Positions 12,101 to 27,100 of a DNA stretch of 64,000 nucleotides are shown here, piece by piece. The position numbers and the translations under genes were made by a program. Source of the stretch: Sceloporus undulatus (Eukaryota; Chordata; Lepidosauria; Squamata; Phrynosomatidae); contig NC_056523.1 of assembly GCF_019175285.1 (NCBI RefSeq), positions 125,283,692 to 125,347,691 of the forward strand, given 5' to 3'. The notes under the pieces were generated by a model that was not told the origin of the DNA, searched no databases, and was given only the letters and a program-made list of their open reading frames with translations. Positions within the stretch are counted from its first letter, which is position 1. The number at the start of each line of letters is the position of its first letter.

Positions 12101-15100
12101 TAATTCATTCATAGCCCTTCTTAGTCCTAGCCATCTCCTGATTTCTTGACTGCTGTTTCTGTTCTGACCAATGATTACTCCTAGATATGGGAAGTCTTTC
12201 GTTATTTCAATGTCCTCATCATCCATATTGAATTTGTGAATATCTTCTGTGGTTATTATCTTAGTTTTCTTAACAGTCACTAGAAAAGACAATAATGCTA
12301 GGCAAAGTAGAAGGCAGTACAAAGAGAGGAAGACTGCACAAAAGATGGATAGACTCTAGCAGCTGGACCAAGGAGCTGTATAGACAGGTGGTGGGATGCC
12401 GTCCCTTTTTGCCCTGGATGGGGATCGCGGCAACTGCATGCCGCAGCCTCCACAGGGAGCAAAAATAAGTCCCAAAAAGGGGCTTATTTTTCACTCCCTG
12501 GAAGGGGTGTCATAGCCATGACGGGGTGACATGATGATGCCCCTTCCATGCTGCTCTGTTTGGATGCTGCAGTAGTCACATCATGATGCCACACTCTGTG
12601 TAAATGGGGGCACAGCATCAGGGTGAGATGGGGCGGAGTCACAGCATTGAGCGTACGGATGCTACACTATGACTCTGCCCACAGGCCGGCACAAAGTGCC
12701 GGTCTGTATTCCCCCTAAGAGCCAAAATCTACAGGAGCTAAGCAGAGCAGTGAAGGATAGGGGGATTGGAGATGTCTCATCCACAGGGTTTTCATGAGTC
12801 AAGGCCGAGTTGAGGGCAGTTAACAACAATGAGTAAAAAAAACCTTATATATACTTTTAATAAATAAGTAAAAGGTGCAGAAAAAGGCAATCTAAAATAG
12901 TCAAATGTTCCCGCTGAGATGGCAGTCACAGTATATGAGGAAATATGATATTAGGTGTACAGAATTATGCACATTGTCAAGAAAGTGGCCAGGGAAGCAC
13001 TTCTCCCTCTCTCATAAGCTGATTTAAAAAAAAAAAACAGATGAAGGAAGTATATCCATACATAACACTTAGCTTTGGTGATAGCAACCACAGTTGTAGT
13101 AATGAGACCCAACATGGACAACTAAAAAGGAGGTTTAGACAAATTCATGGAGGACAAGGCCAACAGTAGCTACGAGTCATGATAGATATACAGTAGACCC
13201 TTGCCTTACGCAGGGGACCTGTTCCGGACCCTCCTCCCACGCAAGGCGAATAATGTGTATGCTCAATCCCCAATGACTATAATGGGTCCCAGGTGTGGTG
13301 GCATGGCGGTGCAAGCACGGGTGCCATTCGTTGTATTGCAGCGCAGCTTCAGTGTAAGCTGAAAGCTGTGTATAGCGCACCCGCGTATGGCACGGGTGCA
13401 CTGTATATTATATCCACTATTAGAAGTGGTATGTCTCTGAATACCAGTTGATTGGAGAAAGAGTGGGAGGTTGCCACTGTTCTCATGACTTGCTTCCCAT
13501 AAGGAACTGACTGGCCACTGTGTGAACAGAATACTGGGCCAATTTAATCAAGCTGGACTCTTCTTAAAATGCAAGTGCACACTAAGGTAGTCAGATTATC
13601 AGTAGAACTTGGAAAAACATTCAGGATAAGCTGTTTAGCTGGACAGGACAGGCCCATCAAAAAGTAAAGGGGGAAAGACCAAAATAGAAGAGAAACTTTG
13701 CCTGCCATTACACTAGTCCTGAAAGGGCATAACTCCCATAATGGAAGGGTAGAAAGTAATCGGGGAATGGCAGGACAACAACAGATAAGCAGGTTTGGGG
13801 AAGCTATTCCTTAAATGTTTCTAATGCAGGTCTTTAAATATGTCTGAAACAAAAAACTTCGATCCCCATACCTACCAAGTCCATTTCGTTCTCTTCTCTC
13901 ATTCTCAAACTGAGAAACAGAAAGTATACCCTTCCAGGAGCAACCCTATGCCTTCAGAGGTCTTATTTCTACAGCCCTTCCCAGCACACATCTTCTTTTC
14001 CACAGAAAGAATACTTCACTGGTAATTTTAAGCCTACGTGCCTCTCAATGTACTGTTAACTTCAGCTAAAAAACTAAATAAAGGCACTGGGGGAGATGGT
14101 GGGGGGTGGGGGGAATAACTAGCAGAGTTTCTCCTTGCTGATCAAAACAAGAAGATCCATGGCTTGCCAAGAGGTTAACACCTCTGTAGCATGGAGTTCC
14201 CAGAAAGGGGAAAGCAATAAAAAGCCAAGAGTACAGGATAGCAACCACCAGCCAGAACCAGAAATTCTTTCCTTAGCCAGAATATAAAGAGCAATTTCAG
14301 AAGAAGCCAGCTGTATCAACACCAAGCAAGAAGCACAAACTACAAGTTTTTCTCCTAAATGTCTTAACTAGTCAAGACAAACATTATCAAAAAGTTGGAC
14401 AGATTACAGGGCTCTACTGGGCAGATGTCACAGGGGGGAAGTAAGTCACTTTGCTTCTTACCAGGAATCAGTTACACAAATAGGGAAAAGGCAAACATTA
14501 TATCCAATAGTGATACTTATCATTTGAGAGATTTTATATTAATTCTGAAAGCTTGATGGAGTTTTTGCTACTTCCTTTGAACACTGTTTGTAGTGATGAA
14601 ACTGTCAGCCACAGTGTCCCAATTTCTTCCTTGTTTCTTCAATTTTGCAACTTCTTTGTGCCTTTGTTGCCATCACTAGTTTCTATTGGTTTCTTGTAGC
14701 TAGTAAGGACCTGTGCCTTGTGTATGTGGATCTCTGACAAGATGGCTTAGCTGACCACGCATTCTTCATACAGCTGCAACTATCTGGCATATGACAGATT
14801 TGCATTTTTCCCCTCACTGTGGTTTTTATTACGCTGCTTGTAAAACTTATTTTCTGACCTGTGGGCAGGCTGTAGCACAGGAAGCATTTCTGGAAAACCA
14901 ACAAGGTTGGCCTTATAGCACTCTTGATATTTAACAGAAATAACAGGAAAACCAATAGGTGCAAGGTGCTATTCTGGTATGAATTATACTGAGGATTCAC
15001 AAGATGCACTTCTATAGCCATTTTTATTTCAGACTCCAAATATTTGTTGATTAAAAATTGTGTTCAAATACACAGACAGAGAGTCTCTAGGAAAAAAGCT

Positions 15101-18100
15101 TGTTTCACAGGATCTGGTATTAATACTGCATGTCAGATTGTATTTCCATGGTGAGTGGCATCATTAAATTATTTATGAAGCTTCCTATATGATCCACAGT
15201 TATTTATTATATTTATAAAATAATTCAGTATTAAAATATTTTATGCAGTAAGACAAATGATCATTTCAATATAATTGTTGTCTGCAGATACTTTTCTTCA
15301 GCTAACATTTTATCCTGGAAGCCTCTCAAACCACAAGTGATTCAGCAATTGTTCAGATTATGCCCCAACTCCCTATCAAACCTTCTCAGGTCAGATTGAT
15401 TCCATGTCTCAACATAGCATGAGGGAGAATTTATCTACTCATAATCTCAGATTACATATGGTTCTTTGTCTGAAGATAATGGCAAAAAGTTACGTACTTT
15501 GAAAGGAATCATGCAAACACACCTAGGGTGCATCCCAAATGGCAATTTTTTCAGTCTCATTTGTAGCAAAGTCCATAATCTCTTCAAAAGTCCCTAGCTC
15601 ATCACCTGCCTTTGTTTTGTTCATTTGCTCAATTCTCTCAAGTTTGTAGAATGCCAAGGTTCTATAAGATGTTGTTATATAGCTTCAAGTCATTTCTAAT
15701 TTATGGAAACCCTAAGACAAACCTATCATGGAGTTTTCTTGGCAAGATTTGTTCAGAGGGGAATTTGCCTTTGTCTTCCTCTGAGGCTGAGCATGACTTG
15801 ATCAAGCTCACTCAGTGTGTTTCCATGAATGAGTGGGTATTCAAACCCTGATCTCCAGATTCATAGTCTAGTGCTCAAAAGCTTAAGGAAAAACAATGAA
15901 TCTAAGGGAATTATTGCATAGCTAAATAAAGCATCTAACTGCTACCTAATTCAGTCTTCATTCAGGCTGCATGCTAGTGTTATCACATGGCTTCTTGCCT
16001 CAAAACTGCCACCCAGGTACAGCCCGGTTCCAATGCTCATCCCTAAACTTGCTTTGGCAACCATTTTTCAAAATCAGGAGCTTTCTGACTTTGAAAAATA
16101 GCAAACGAAGCGACTCTCCTATGTTCCAAACACACAGAAGACAACATTATGAAGACAGAGGAATGTCTTTGATGTCTTTGACTGCAACTCTCATAGTCCT
16201 GTAACCAGCTATGCACCTGGAGGTTGGTGAAGTCTACTCTAAGCCATCAACTGGGAGTACATCTTTCCTTTGCAACCATTTATGGAAAGGTAAAGAGCAG
16301 ATGGGCAACAATACTGTTGAATTAGCTCACAAATCACCATCAGTTTCTTAGTAGCAATGTGGAGTTCAGAAACACAGAAACTGCTGCCAAGTCTTTTCCC
16401 CCCCAGTATATATTGTTGTATTTATTCCCCTGCTTGAAATAAGTTCAAAACCCCTGCCCCAAGAAACTAGAAATGCACATTATTTTAAGTCACCCTTAAA
16501 AAGAAATTTTCTATCATAAAATAAGGGTGTGATGACTCTAGATCAACTTTGAGAAAGGAATTAAGCAAGTGCTGAGATTTTTGGATTTGCCTTATTCCCT
16601 GAAGAAAAATACACACCATCATCTCATTAGTGGGAGGCAGCTCCTACTGTGTGGTCTTGGAAAAGAACTGGCAGGTTAAAGCCCTGGGTTGTGATTGGGA
16701 AAATGCACTATTCTAGGAATGTAGCTGGGATGAGCCATCAGCACTTTATCACAGTGTTTCAAATCATTTAGTTTGCCATCTTATGAGGCAGATGTGATCT
16801 CTACAACAACTGCGCACATTTAGAAAGTGCCAGATAAACTTCCAAGGGAAGTCTGCAGAAGGCTATCTCAAAGCTCCAGGTTATAACAGGTATTTTAATT
16901 TAAAGGTCCTCACAGTCCTTTTAATGAAAAAAAAAAAAGTTAATTGTCAGAAGAGAAAAATAAATGTTTGGCTTACCAAAGCTGGGGCAAATGTGTTGGA
17001 ACAATGGCAAGAAGCACTCTCCGTGTAGCTACAAGCAAGCTAAGAACCTTAAAATGTAAGAAATATGTAAACAGAGATTCCAGAAGAAGAGGCTATTAAC
17101 AGTTACAGAGTGAAGGCTTGGCGCCCATTCCTCATACAACTTGCTCTTCATTTATAAAGAAAGTCTACAAATGAGACTTGCTGTGTGCTTTGTTAAACTT
17201 GCCTGCACACAATGAGGCACTATGTTGCGTCATTTTTATGTCAGTATGGCTTGTTACAGACAGCCAAAATAAAGCTGCTTCGAGTCACAGTGGAGGTATA
17301 GTGTTTCAATGATGCATGCGTCCTAAGAGTCCAGAAGCCACACCAAAGCCACATTCCAGTCCTTAGGGCTGGAGCTTGGCTTTGGTGTGACTTCTGGACT
17401 CTTAGGACGCATGCATCATTGAAACACCATACCTCCACTGTGACTCAAAGCAGCTTTATTTTGGCTGTCAGTAACAGGCCAAAGAGCAAGTCCATATCTG
17501 GATGAGACCATGCTCTCATTTGAAGAGGCCAGTAAGTTCCCTCTGTTTCCTCACACTTTCATAAGACCGTATGAAAGCTGTGCTATGCCTAGTCATACCA
17601 AGGTAGTTAGTCTGGTGTCCTTCATGAATTTTGAACTACTCTTGTAACCCCTGACCACCAGTATGTTGGTTGAGGTGTATGGGGATTGTTGTTGAAACCA
17701 TTTAGAGGGCACCAGTTTCTCCACCCCTAGTTACACAGACTACAATTCTTTAAGGTTTCAGATAACCCTGAAAATGCCAGAGACTGAACCCAGGACCATT
17801 TGCATGCAAAGCAAGTGCTCCACCATGGAAGTACAGCCCTTCCTATGTAGCCCTCTCTTAAGCCTAGATAAAAGAGAGAAATGGCATAGTGTGATGTTGT
17901 CAATGCATTAATGTGACAGAAACAACTTGCTTCTGGTTTTGCCACGTGACAGCTCACCTTGGCTTGTCTCACATAGAAACTGCTTGATTGTGTACTGAGA
18001 TACACTGGTCCCAAGCAGCTGCCACTTTGTTCCACACATCAAGAAGGCATATGCCTTTTGCTTATTTATGCACACTATGTTGCAATGTAGCCTATAATCA

Positions 18101-21100
18101 CATCCATGGGGTTTTCCTCCTGAGGATATCCTATAGCAAGAATGGCCAGTAGGCTGATTGTGTGTCTTTTCTTGCTGTCATCTACAGGTAGGGTTGGCCC
18201 AAAGCATTTTGTTACCTAAGACAAAGAACAAGATGATCCTTCCCCATTTCCATGTATAGAGGTAAAACAGACTAGGAGTGATATTTTACGTCAACACTGG
18301 TGGTGAGACACTGTCCTTCACTGCACCTGGGGACAGGTGGATACTACAAGGGTCTGGAGAAATGGCTGAGGAGTTCATTCACAGCTGTTCCCCTCTGCCT
18401 AATGGTGGACAGGTTGCCACCTTGAGTGATCACAAATCATCAAGCTATCCCAGAGAGCAACCCACCACTCCCAAGGGGAAGGTGTCATTAGCGAGACTGG
18501 TGAAGGCTGACTTCTTGTAATTCCGGCTGAGAAAAAGTAATATTTCTGAGAGACATTTTACATATTGATAAGCAAACTGCAAGAACAGGAATTCAGTATC
18601 TTATCCCTTACATGAGTGAAGAAATGAAGTTACTGTCCTATGAGCCTTCCCAAGCAGCTCATCACATAGGGCAGAAGCTATAAGGAAGGAGGGAAAGGAG
18701 CTCTGCACAGACCCTGCAGTAGGCAGTGGGTTTTCACTCAATAGTGCCAGTGGAACCTAACAGACCCAGCTGCATTGTCAATAAGCTAGGATATACTATA
18801 CCCAATTTTTCAGAGACATACAGAGAAAAGAAATGAAAACTATCAACTCACAGCCTCCTGGCATCATCCCCAACAGCAGTTGCCTGGCTCCCTGCCCCTC
18901 CAACATGCCCATACCCACACAGATCTCCAGCATACCAGAATCCTCCAAATGCAAGCTAGCATATTATAGGCCATTGCTGTGCTAGGTGTAAAAGCAGGAA
19001 AGGCTGAACCCTGACAAGAAGACTGTCCCTTAAGATGAGCTTGGGTTGGACTTAGGACATCATAAGCCAGCTCCAGCCAACCTTGACAACCAGAATGCTG
19101 CCTCATTGCCTACTACTATCCTGAGGGAGATTCACACAAGGGCTGCACAACCTCTGGGAGGGGTGCACAGAATGAGGTCTCCTTCTCTGCATAAACTTTC
19201 AAATACTTGGCCACAAATATTAGGCTCTCTCAGTTCTTGAAGACAGGCACATCCAGGGCAGAAGGTTTTCCACAGACTTCTTTCCAACCAGTAATTTTTA
19301 TGTAGAAGCGTTTAGTGTGCACATAATGTGTGGGGTACGGGACAGACATTCACCCAGGTGTAATTCTACTGCTTGGTGTAGCCAACATCCCACTGTTATA
19401 TACAGATCCTAAATGAACCTTTGCAGTGGGTTAGAGTCTCCTTATAGCTTCTTATGGTAGGGTCAAGAAGGCATGGACAAAAGCAGTGCAAATAAAATGT
19501 CTGGTTATTCTATCCAATCTGGCAGAGAAAGCAGGTAGCAGCCCCAGATGTTCCTGGACCAGTTCTTGTTAGGTTTCCCATCTGTGCTATTCGCTACATG
19601 ATAGGAAGAAATTCCATGACTAGTGCAATCCCAACTGAGCAAAAACACCTCTCATGATTTTCTTGGCTGGCTCTGCCTTTAGACTTAGCTGGATGTACAA
19701 CCAACAACAAGTTGCAACACTTTTTACTGAAAATCTCCCGCTTACTGAAGAATGATGAGCCCCAAGAAAAAATGCTAACCAAAGGGAGTAGTGGGGAAGA
19801 GTAAAGATTGCAGGGGCACATCAATGCAGACCATGCATTCATCATAAAAACAAAGAGCCTATGAAGAGGAACAAAAAGAAAAAAGTGTTGCTGGGGTAGC
19901 ACCAAGGCACACTGACAGAACTAGAGGAAGGGGAAATGTGTTGCTTTCCATAGCAAGAAAACATCCAACTTGGAACCCAATTTGATTAATCTAGGAAAAG
20001 TCCTAGGACTGTCCCTCCAGTTGTATGAAGATAGAGACTGCTCAGCTAGACAGCCCATGGTGGACTCCAAGATGGTGCTCTGTTAGAGCTCCATAAGAAG
20101 TATTGTATTCCTTGCAGCAGATGCTCCACAATATTCCTCTGCTACTCTGCCCAAGATATTGGGTGTCAAACAAAAGGAAAGGAATGCTGGTGGTGAAGGA
20201 TGGAATCTGGCAGTTATAAGGCAAGACACTAAGTAGTCTTACATCATGGGTGGAAATCTTATTTGTGGATTTCTAAGAAGGGGAGCTCTACAGCAGGAAG
20301 GCCATAGGATAACAGTATGTGCCTAGTCACAATCTACACAGAGATGGTCAAACACAAACTGTTGTCTCTCTAGCCCAACCACAACCTGTAAACCCACAGA
20401 TAAGTTGCTGGTCCTGCTGGAGGCATGCAGCAGCTATAATCCTCCCAGCTGACTGAGATGCACCAAGAACTTGGAGCTGGCTAGTTTTAAGTTGGTCTGA
20501 ATCCCACTCTGACTGTCATTTTGCCTTTAATCACAATTCTGGTCAGCTTCCAGCTCTTCATTTGCTTACAACATCTGTTGTTGTTAGCTGCCCTTGAGTT
20601 GGTTCGGACTCATGGCAACCCTGTGGATAAGACATCTCCAAGAATTCCTTTCCTCCACTGCCTTGCCCAGATCCAGCAAGCCCTTGTCCATAACCCTGCT
20701 GATCAAGTCTCTCCATCTGGTTTGTGATCTTCCTCTCTTTCTTCTACTCTCTACCTTTCCCAGCATTATTGTTTTTTCTAGTGATCCGTGCCTTTTCATT
20801 ATGTCAATAAAATATGATAGTCTGAACTTGATCATCTTAGCTTCCAAGGAGAGCTCTGGTCTGATCTGTTCCAAGAACCCATTTGTTTGTCTTCTTGGCT
20901 GTCCACAGTATCCTAAGCACTCTTCTCCAGCACCACATTTTTAATAAGTTGATTTTCTTTTTGTCTGCTTCCTTCACTGTCCAGATCTCGCATCCGTACA
21001 TGGTAACTGTGAATACAATGGTCTGGATGATTCTTACTTTAGTGTTCAGTTGTATGTCTTTGCTCTTCAGCATCTTTTCGTTCTTTTATAGCTGCCCTTC

Positions 21101-24100
21101 TCATTCTTAGAGGCTGCCCCTTCTTCAGCTGGACTGGGGCCAGGGAAACCACACGCCACGGTCATGATCTGGCCTTTCCAGGGCGCGAAAAGGATCCACG
21201 AAAAGGAGCCATGGCGCCGGAGAAGCACCATGATTCCATGTGCAGTGGACCAGTGCATGGCATCATGGTGCCCTGGGCGGAGTTGGGGCTTGCGTCGTAC
21301 AGATGCTACGCCCCGACTCCGACCCCCAGCCAGCCCAAAGTGCTGGTCTGTACTGGGCCTTAGTCTTCTTTTTATTTCTTGACTGCAGTCTCTATTCTGG
21401 TCAATGTTTGATTCTAGATATGGGAATTCTTTAATTATTTCAATTTACCTGTTGTCTAGTTTGAATTTGTGTATTTTTTGTTGTCATTGTTTTTGTTTTC
21501 TTTATGTTCAGCATCAGACCTGCCTTTGCACTTTCATTTTTGACCTTCTTTGTTAACTGCTCCAATTCCTGAATGTCTTCTGCTAATATTATGGTGTCGT
21601 CTGCATATCTTAGGTTATTAATGTGGAAATAGAGGGGTATAACCTTTTAAAGAGAAATAGGCCAAACAAGAAAGGAGGAGGAATAGCACTATATGTCAGA
21701 GATATTTACACCAGTGAAGAGATCCAGGACATCAATCATGGAAGCCAGGTGGAGAGCATCTGGGTAAAAATTAAAGCGGAGGGAAACAACAAGGATGTTA
21801 CGGTGGGAGTCTACTACAGACCCCCAAGTCAGACTGAGGAATTGGATGATATCTTTCTAGAACAGATGACCACACAGTCAGAAAAGAGAGATGTAGTAGT
21901 GATGGGCGACTTCAACTATCCTGATATTTGTTGGAAGTCAAACTCAGCAAAATCCTCAAGGCCTAGCAAATTCCTCACTTGCCTGGAAGACAATTTCATG
22001 GTCCAAAAGGTGGAAGAGGCAACAAGGGGGTCAGCTATTTTAGATCTGATCCTAACCAACAAGGATGACTTGGTTAATGGGGTGCAAGTGGTGGGATCAT
22101 TAGGTGGAAGTGACCATGTTCTCCTGGAGTTTGTAATACAGTGGAAAGGAGAAGCCAGGCATAGTCAGACACGCATTCTAGACTATAGGAGAGCGGATTT
22201 CAGTAAACTTAGACAAGTATTGAGGGCAATTCCATGGTCAGAAATACTAAAAGATAAAGGAGTTCAGGACGGATGGGACTTTCTCAAAAGGGAGATACTG
22301 AAGGCACAATTTCAAACAGTTCCAGTGAGAAAGAAAAACGGGAGGTGTCTCAAGAAACCAGGATGGATGACTAAGGAACTTTCAACCGAGCTAAGTTTGA
22401 AACGGAACATGTATAAGAAATGGAAAAAGGGGGAAATCACAAAAAAGGAATTCAAAGAAATAGCAGGCATGTGTAGGGGTAAAGTCAGAAAAGCTAAGGC
22501 ACAGAATGAACTCAGGCTTGCTAGAGAGGTTAAGAACAACAAAAAGGGCTTTTTGGGATATGTCCGCAGCAAAAGGAAGAAGAAGGAAACGGTAGGGCCA
22601 CTGCGTGGAGAAGATGGCAAAATGCTAACAGAAGACAAAGAAAAGGCAGAATTACTCAACACCTTCTTTGCCTCAGTCTTCTCAGAAAAGGCAAAGGGTG
22701 CTCAACCTGAGGATAATGGAGCAGAGGACAGGATAGGGGCATTTCAGTACAGAATAAGTAAAGAGATAGTAGAGGAAAACCTTATTAATCTAAATGAATT
22801 TAAGTCTCCGGGACCAGATGAACTCCATCCAAGGGTATTAAAAGAACTGGCAAATGTAATATCGGAGCCATTGGCAATAATCTTTGAAAACTCCTGGAAA
22901 ACAGGAGAGATCCCATCAGACTGGCGGAGGGCAAACGTTGTCCCCATCTTCAAAAAGGGGAAAAAAGAGGATCCCAACAATTATCGTCCAGTTAGTCTGA
23001 CATCAGTACTAGGAAAGATTCTGGAGCAGATCATTAAACAGAGAGTCTGTGAACATCTAGAAGGCAATGCCATAATCACAAAGAGTCAACATGGGTTTCA
23101 GAGAAACAAGTCATGCCAGACAAACCTGATCTCTTTCTTTGATAAAATTACCAGCTTGGTAGATGAAGGGAATGCTATGGATATAGTATATCTTGATTTC
23201 AGTAAGGCCTTTGACAAAGTTCCCCATGACATTCTTGCAAAAAAGCTTGTAAAATGTGGGCTAGACAAAGGAACTGTTCAATGGATCTGTAATTGGTTGA
23301 CAGGCCGAACCCAAAGGGTGCTCAACAATGGCTCCTTTTCATCCTGGAGAAAAGTGACCAGTGGGGTCCCACAGGCCTCTGTCCTCGGGCCAATTCTATT
23401 CAACATCTTTATCAATGACTTGGAGGACAAAATTGGGGGAATACTTATCAAATTTGCAGATGATACCAAATTAGGGGGAATAGCTAATACCCCAGAGGAC
23501 AGAATCAAGATTCAAAATGACCTGAATAGACTAGAAAGCTGGGCCAAAGCTAACAAAATGAAATTCAACACGGAGAAATGTAAGGTATTGCACTTAGGGC
23601 GGAAAAATAAAATGCACAGATATAGGATGGGTGACACCTGGCTGAATGAAACTACGTGTGAAAGGGATCTAGGAGTCCAAGTAGACCACAAGTTGAACAT
23701 GAGTGAACAGTGTGATGCGGCAGCTAAAAAGGCCAATGCTATTTTAGGCTGCATCAATAGAAGTATAGTGTCTAGATCAAGGGAAGTAATAGTGCCACTA
23801 TATTCTGCTCTGGTCAGGCCCCACCTGGAATATTGTGTCCAGTTCTGGGCGCCACAATTCAGAAAGAACATTGAGAAACTGGAGCGTGTCCAGAGGAGGG
23901 TGACAAAAATGGTGAAAGGTCTGGAAACCATGCCCTATGAGGAACGACTTGGGGATGTTTAGCCTGGAGAAAAGAAGGTTAAGAGGTGATATGATCGCCC
24001 TGTTTAAATATTTGAAGGGATGTCATATTGAAGAGGGAGCAAGCTTGTTTTCTGCTGCTCCAGAGAACAGGACCCGGAACAATGGATGCAAGCTGCAGGA

Positions 24101-27100
24101 AAAGAGATTCCACCTGAACATTAGGAGGAACTTCCTGACAGTTAGGGCTGTTCGACAATGGAATGCACTCCCTCGGACCTCCCTTCCTTGGAGGTCTTTA
24201 AACAGAGGCTGGATGGCCATCTGTCAGGGATGTTTTGATTTGGATTTCCTGCATGGCAGGGGGTTGGACTGGATGGCCCTAGTGGTCTCTTCCAACTCTA
24301 TGATTCTATGATTCTATGATTCTTTCTATCGTAATTCCTCCTTTTTCTGATTCTAATTCTGCTTTTCTTATTATGTCTTCAGCACAAGTAGGGTGACTGG
24401 ATGCAGCCTTGTCTGGCCTCTTTGCCTACTGGGAACCATTTTGTTTCCCAAAATTCTGTTCTGGTGGCCTCTTGTCCTTGATACAGACTCCTCATCAGGA
24501 CTATCAGATGTAGTGGCACCCCCATGACTCTGAGTGTGTTCCATAGCTTTTCGTAATCTATACAATCAAATGCTTTGTTGTAGCCTACGAAACATATGCA
24601 AACAACTCAAAGAAGGATTAAAATGGTATTTCAAAGAGAATATGAGTGATGAACTTGAAATGATAACTATATGGGATGCATCAAAAACATATATGAGGGG
24701 ATTTCTGATTAAAAAAGAATAAAACAAAGTTCAGAAAAGAATAAAACAAAGAAAAAAGAAATAGAAGAAATCTCAAAGAAAATACATAGACAAGAAGAAA
24801 GACTGAGGGAAAATCCAAATAGTAAAAAAAAATTAAAAATGGATTAAATCTCTTGAAAAAACAACTGAATAACAAAATAACAGAAAAAATAAGCAAAAAA
24901 CTAAAATATGTCAAACAAAAACAATTTGAAGGAGGAAACAAAGCAGAGAAATTTTTAGCATATAAAGTCAGAAGAAGAAAAAAGAAAAAAGCTTGATAGT
25001 GGAGATACAAGAAGGAGAAAAAAATATACAGAACAAAATGACATAAAGAGAATATTTCTTGAATATTATAAGGAGTTATATAAAGAAATAAATGAAGAGA
25101 ATCAACACAAAGGGAAGATAGTAGAATGTTTAAATAATATAAAAGAATTGGAAGAAAACAAAGAAATACAGGAAATGATAAATAAAGATATCTCTATAGA
25201 AAAAAATTAGTGAAGCTATTGACAAGGTAAAAAACAGAAAGGCTCCAGGACCCGATGGATTCTCAATGAGCTACTATAAAAAATTTAAAGAAATATTAAT
25301 GGAGCCATTACAAAAAACATTCAATGATATAAATAAGAAGGGAATACCTGAAACATGGAAAGAAACAAGTATAGGACTAATACCTAAAAAAGTTAAAGAT
25401 CATACATTAACAAAGAATTATAGACCAATCTCCCTACTAAATTCTGATTATAAAATTCTGACGAGTATAATAGCAAAAAGAATGAGAAAGATACTAAAAA
25501 ATTGGATTCAACAAGATCAATGTGGTTTCTTCCCTGAAAGACATGTAAAAGAAAATACAAGAATTATAATAGACTTAATTGAATATTATGATAAAAGTCC
25601 AGGGACAGAAGTGGCATTTCTCTTTTTGGACGCAGAAAAAGCCTTCGATATCCTGCATTGGCAATTTATGATTTATCTATTGGAAAAATTAAATTTTGAG
25701 GATAAGATTGTAAATTGGATAAAACAGATATATCAGTGATGGTGAACCTATGCGTGCCAGAGGTGGCACTCGGAGCCCTCTAGAAAGCCAGAGGGACATG
25801 GCACTTTGCAATAAATAAGTGGGGTTTGAGTTGCAGTTTGGGCACTCAGCCCCTAAAAGGTTCACCATCACTAAGATATATGATCAACAGGAAGCCAAAA
25901 TACAGTCGGCCCTCTCCTTATGCAGGGGATCCGTTCCAGATCCCACCATGTAAGGCGAATTCTGCCTATGCTCAAGCCCCATTGGAAACAATGGGGCTCG
26001 TGCACGGTGGTGTGGCAGCACCACAGTCGTGTGCCCCCATTCAATTGAATGGGACACGCCGCCCCTTCCCCCCCACACGCTCCCGCGGCTTGAGCGCATA
26101 CTCTCAAGACTGCGTATGGCGCGGGCGCACTGTAATAATTAATGGGGGAAAACAAAAACATGTAAAATTACTAAGGGAACCAGACAGGGCTGCTCCCTAT
26201 CTCCCCTCCTTTTTATTATGGCCTTGAAATATTATGCAATAATATAAGAAAATAAGCAAATGAAAGGGGCTAAGAAAAGAGGAAGAGAGTTTAAAATACG
26301 AACCTATGCAGATGATATAGTTTTTATCATTGAAGACCCACTGAAAGGGGTGCCTAAGACATTGGAAGTTATAAATGAATTTGTTCAATGTGCAGGGTAT
26401 AAAATAAACAAAAGTAAATCAGCGCTTTTAACATTAAATATGACAAAAAACAAAACAAAAGACACTTCAAGAAATAAGTGGAATACAAATTCAAAAGAAA
26501 AGAAAATACCTTGGTATACACCTAACAAAAAAAACTTTCCAAACTTTTTGACAACAACTATAAACCAATATGGCAAGAAGTGAAAAAGAAATTGGAAAAA
26601 TTGTCAAAACTATATTTGTTGTTAATGGGGGAAATTGCACTTTTAAAAATGAACATACTGCCTAAACTATTGTTATCTATTTCAGAATCTCCCAATTATA
26701 CTAAATGATTTGGTATTTACTAAATGGAAACAAGAATTATCTAAATTTATATGGGTGGGGAGGAAAGTAAGGATAAAATGGAATGTAATAATCGACATTA
26801 CAGAAAATGGGGGCTTATCCGTGCTGGATCTGAAACTATATTATCATGCATGTAGTTTAGAGTGGGTGCAGGAATTGATATACCCGAGAAATGAAAATTT
26901 GTTAGATCTGGTAGGTTTTGATTTGATTTTTGTATGACATGCTTTTTTGTGGTATGGGAAACTGGAACAAAACAAACATTTCAATGAACATATTATTAGA
27001 AAGGCAGTTTAAAGAATTTAGAAAATATATAAAGGAAAAATATATAGGGAAATCCCAGACTGGTTCAAAACACCTATCAAGAAAAGTGGTTCTACTGAAA

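Noticed and set aside
14683-15039. 118-codon minus-strand frame in intron 3
   Set aside because: No recognisable motif; such lengths occur by chance in 21 kb of intron.
22312-22662. Minus-strand open frames inside the CR1
   Set aside because: They are shadows of the CR1 ORF2 on the other strand.
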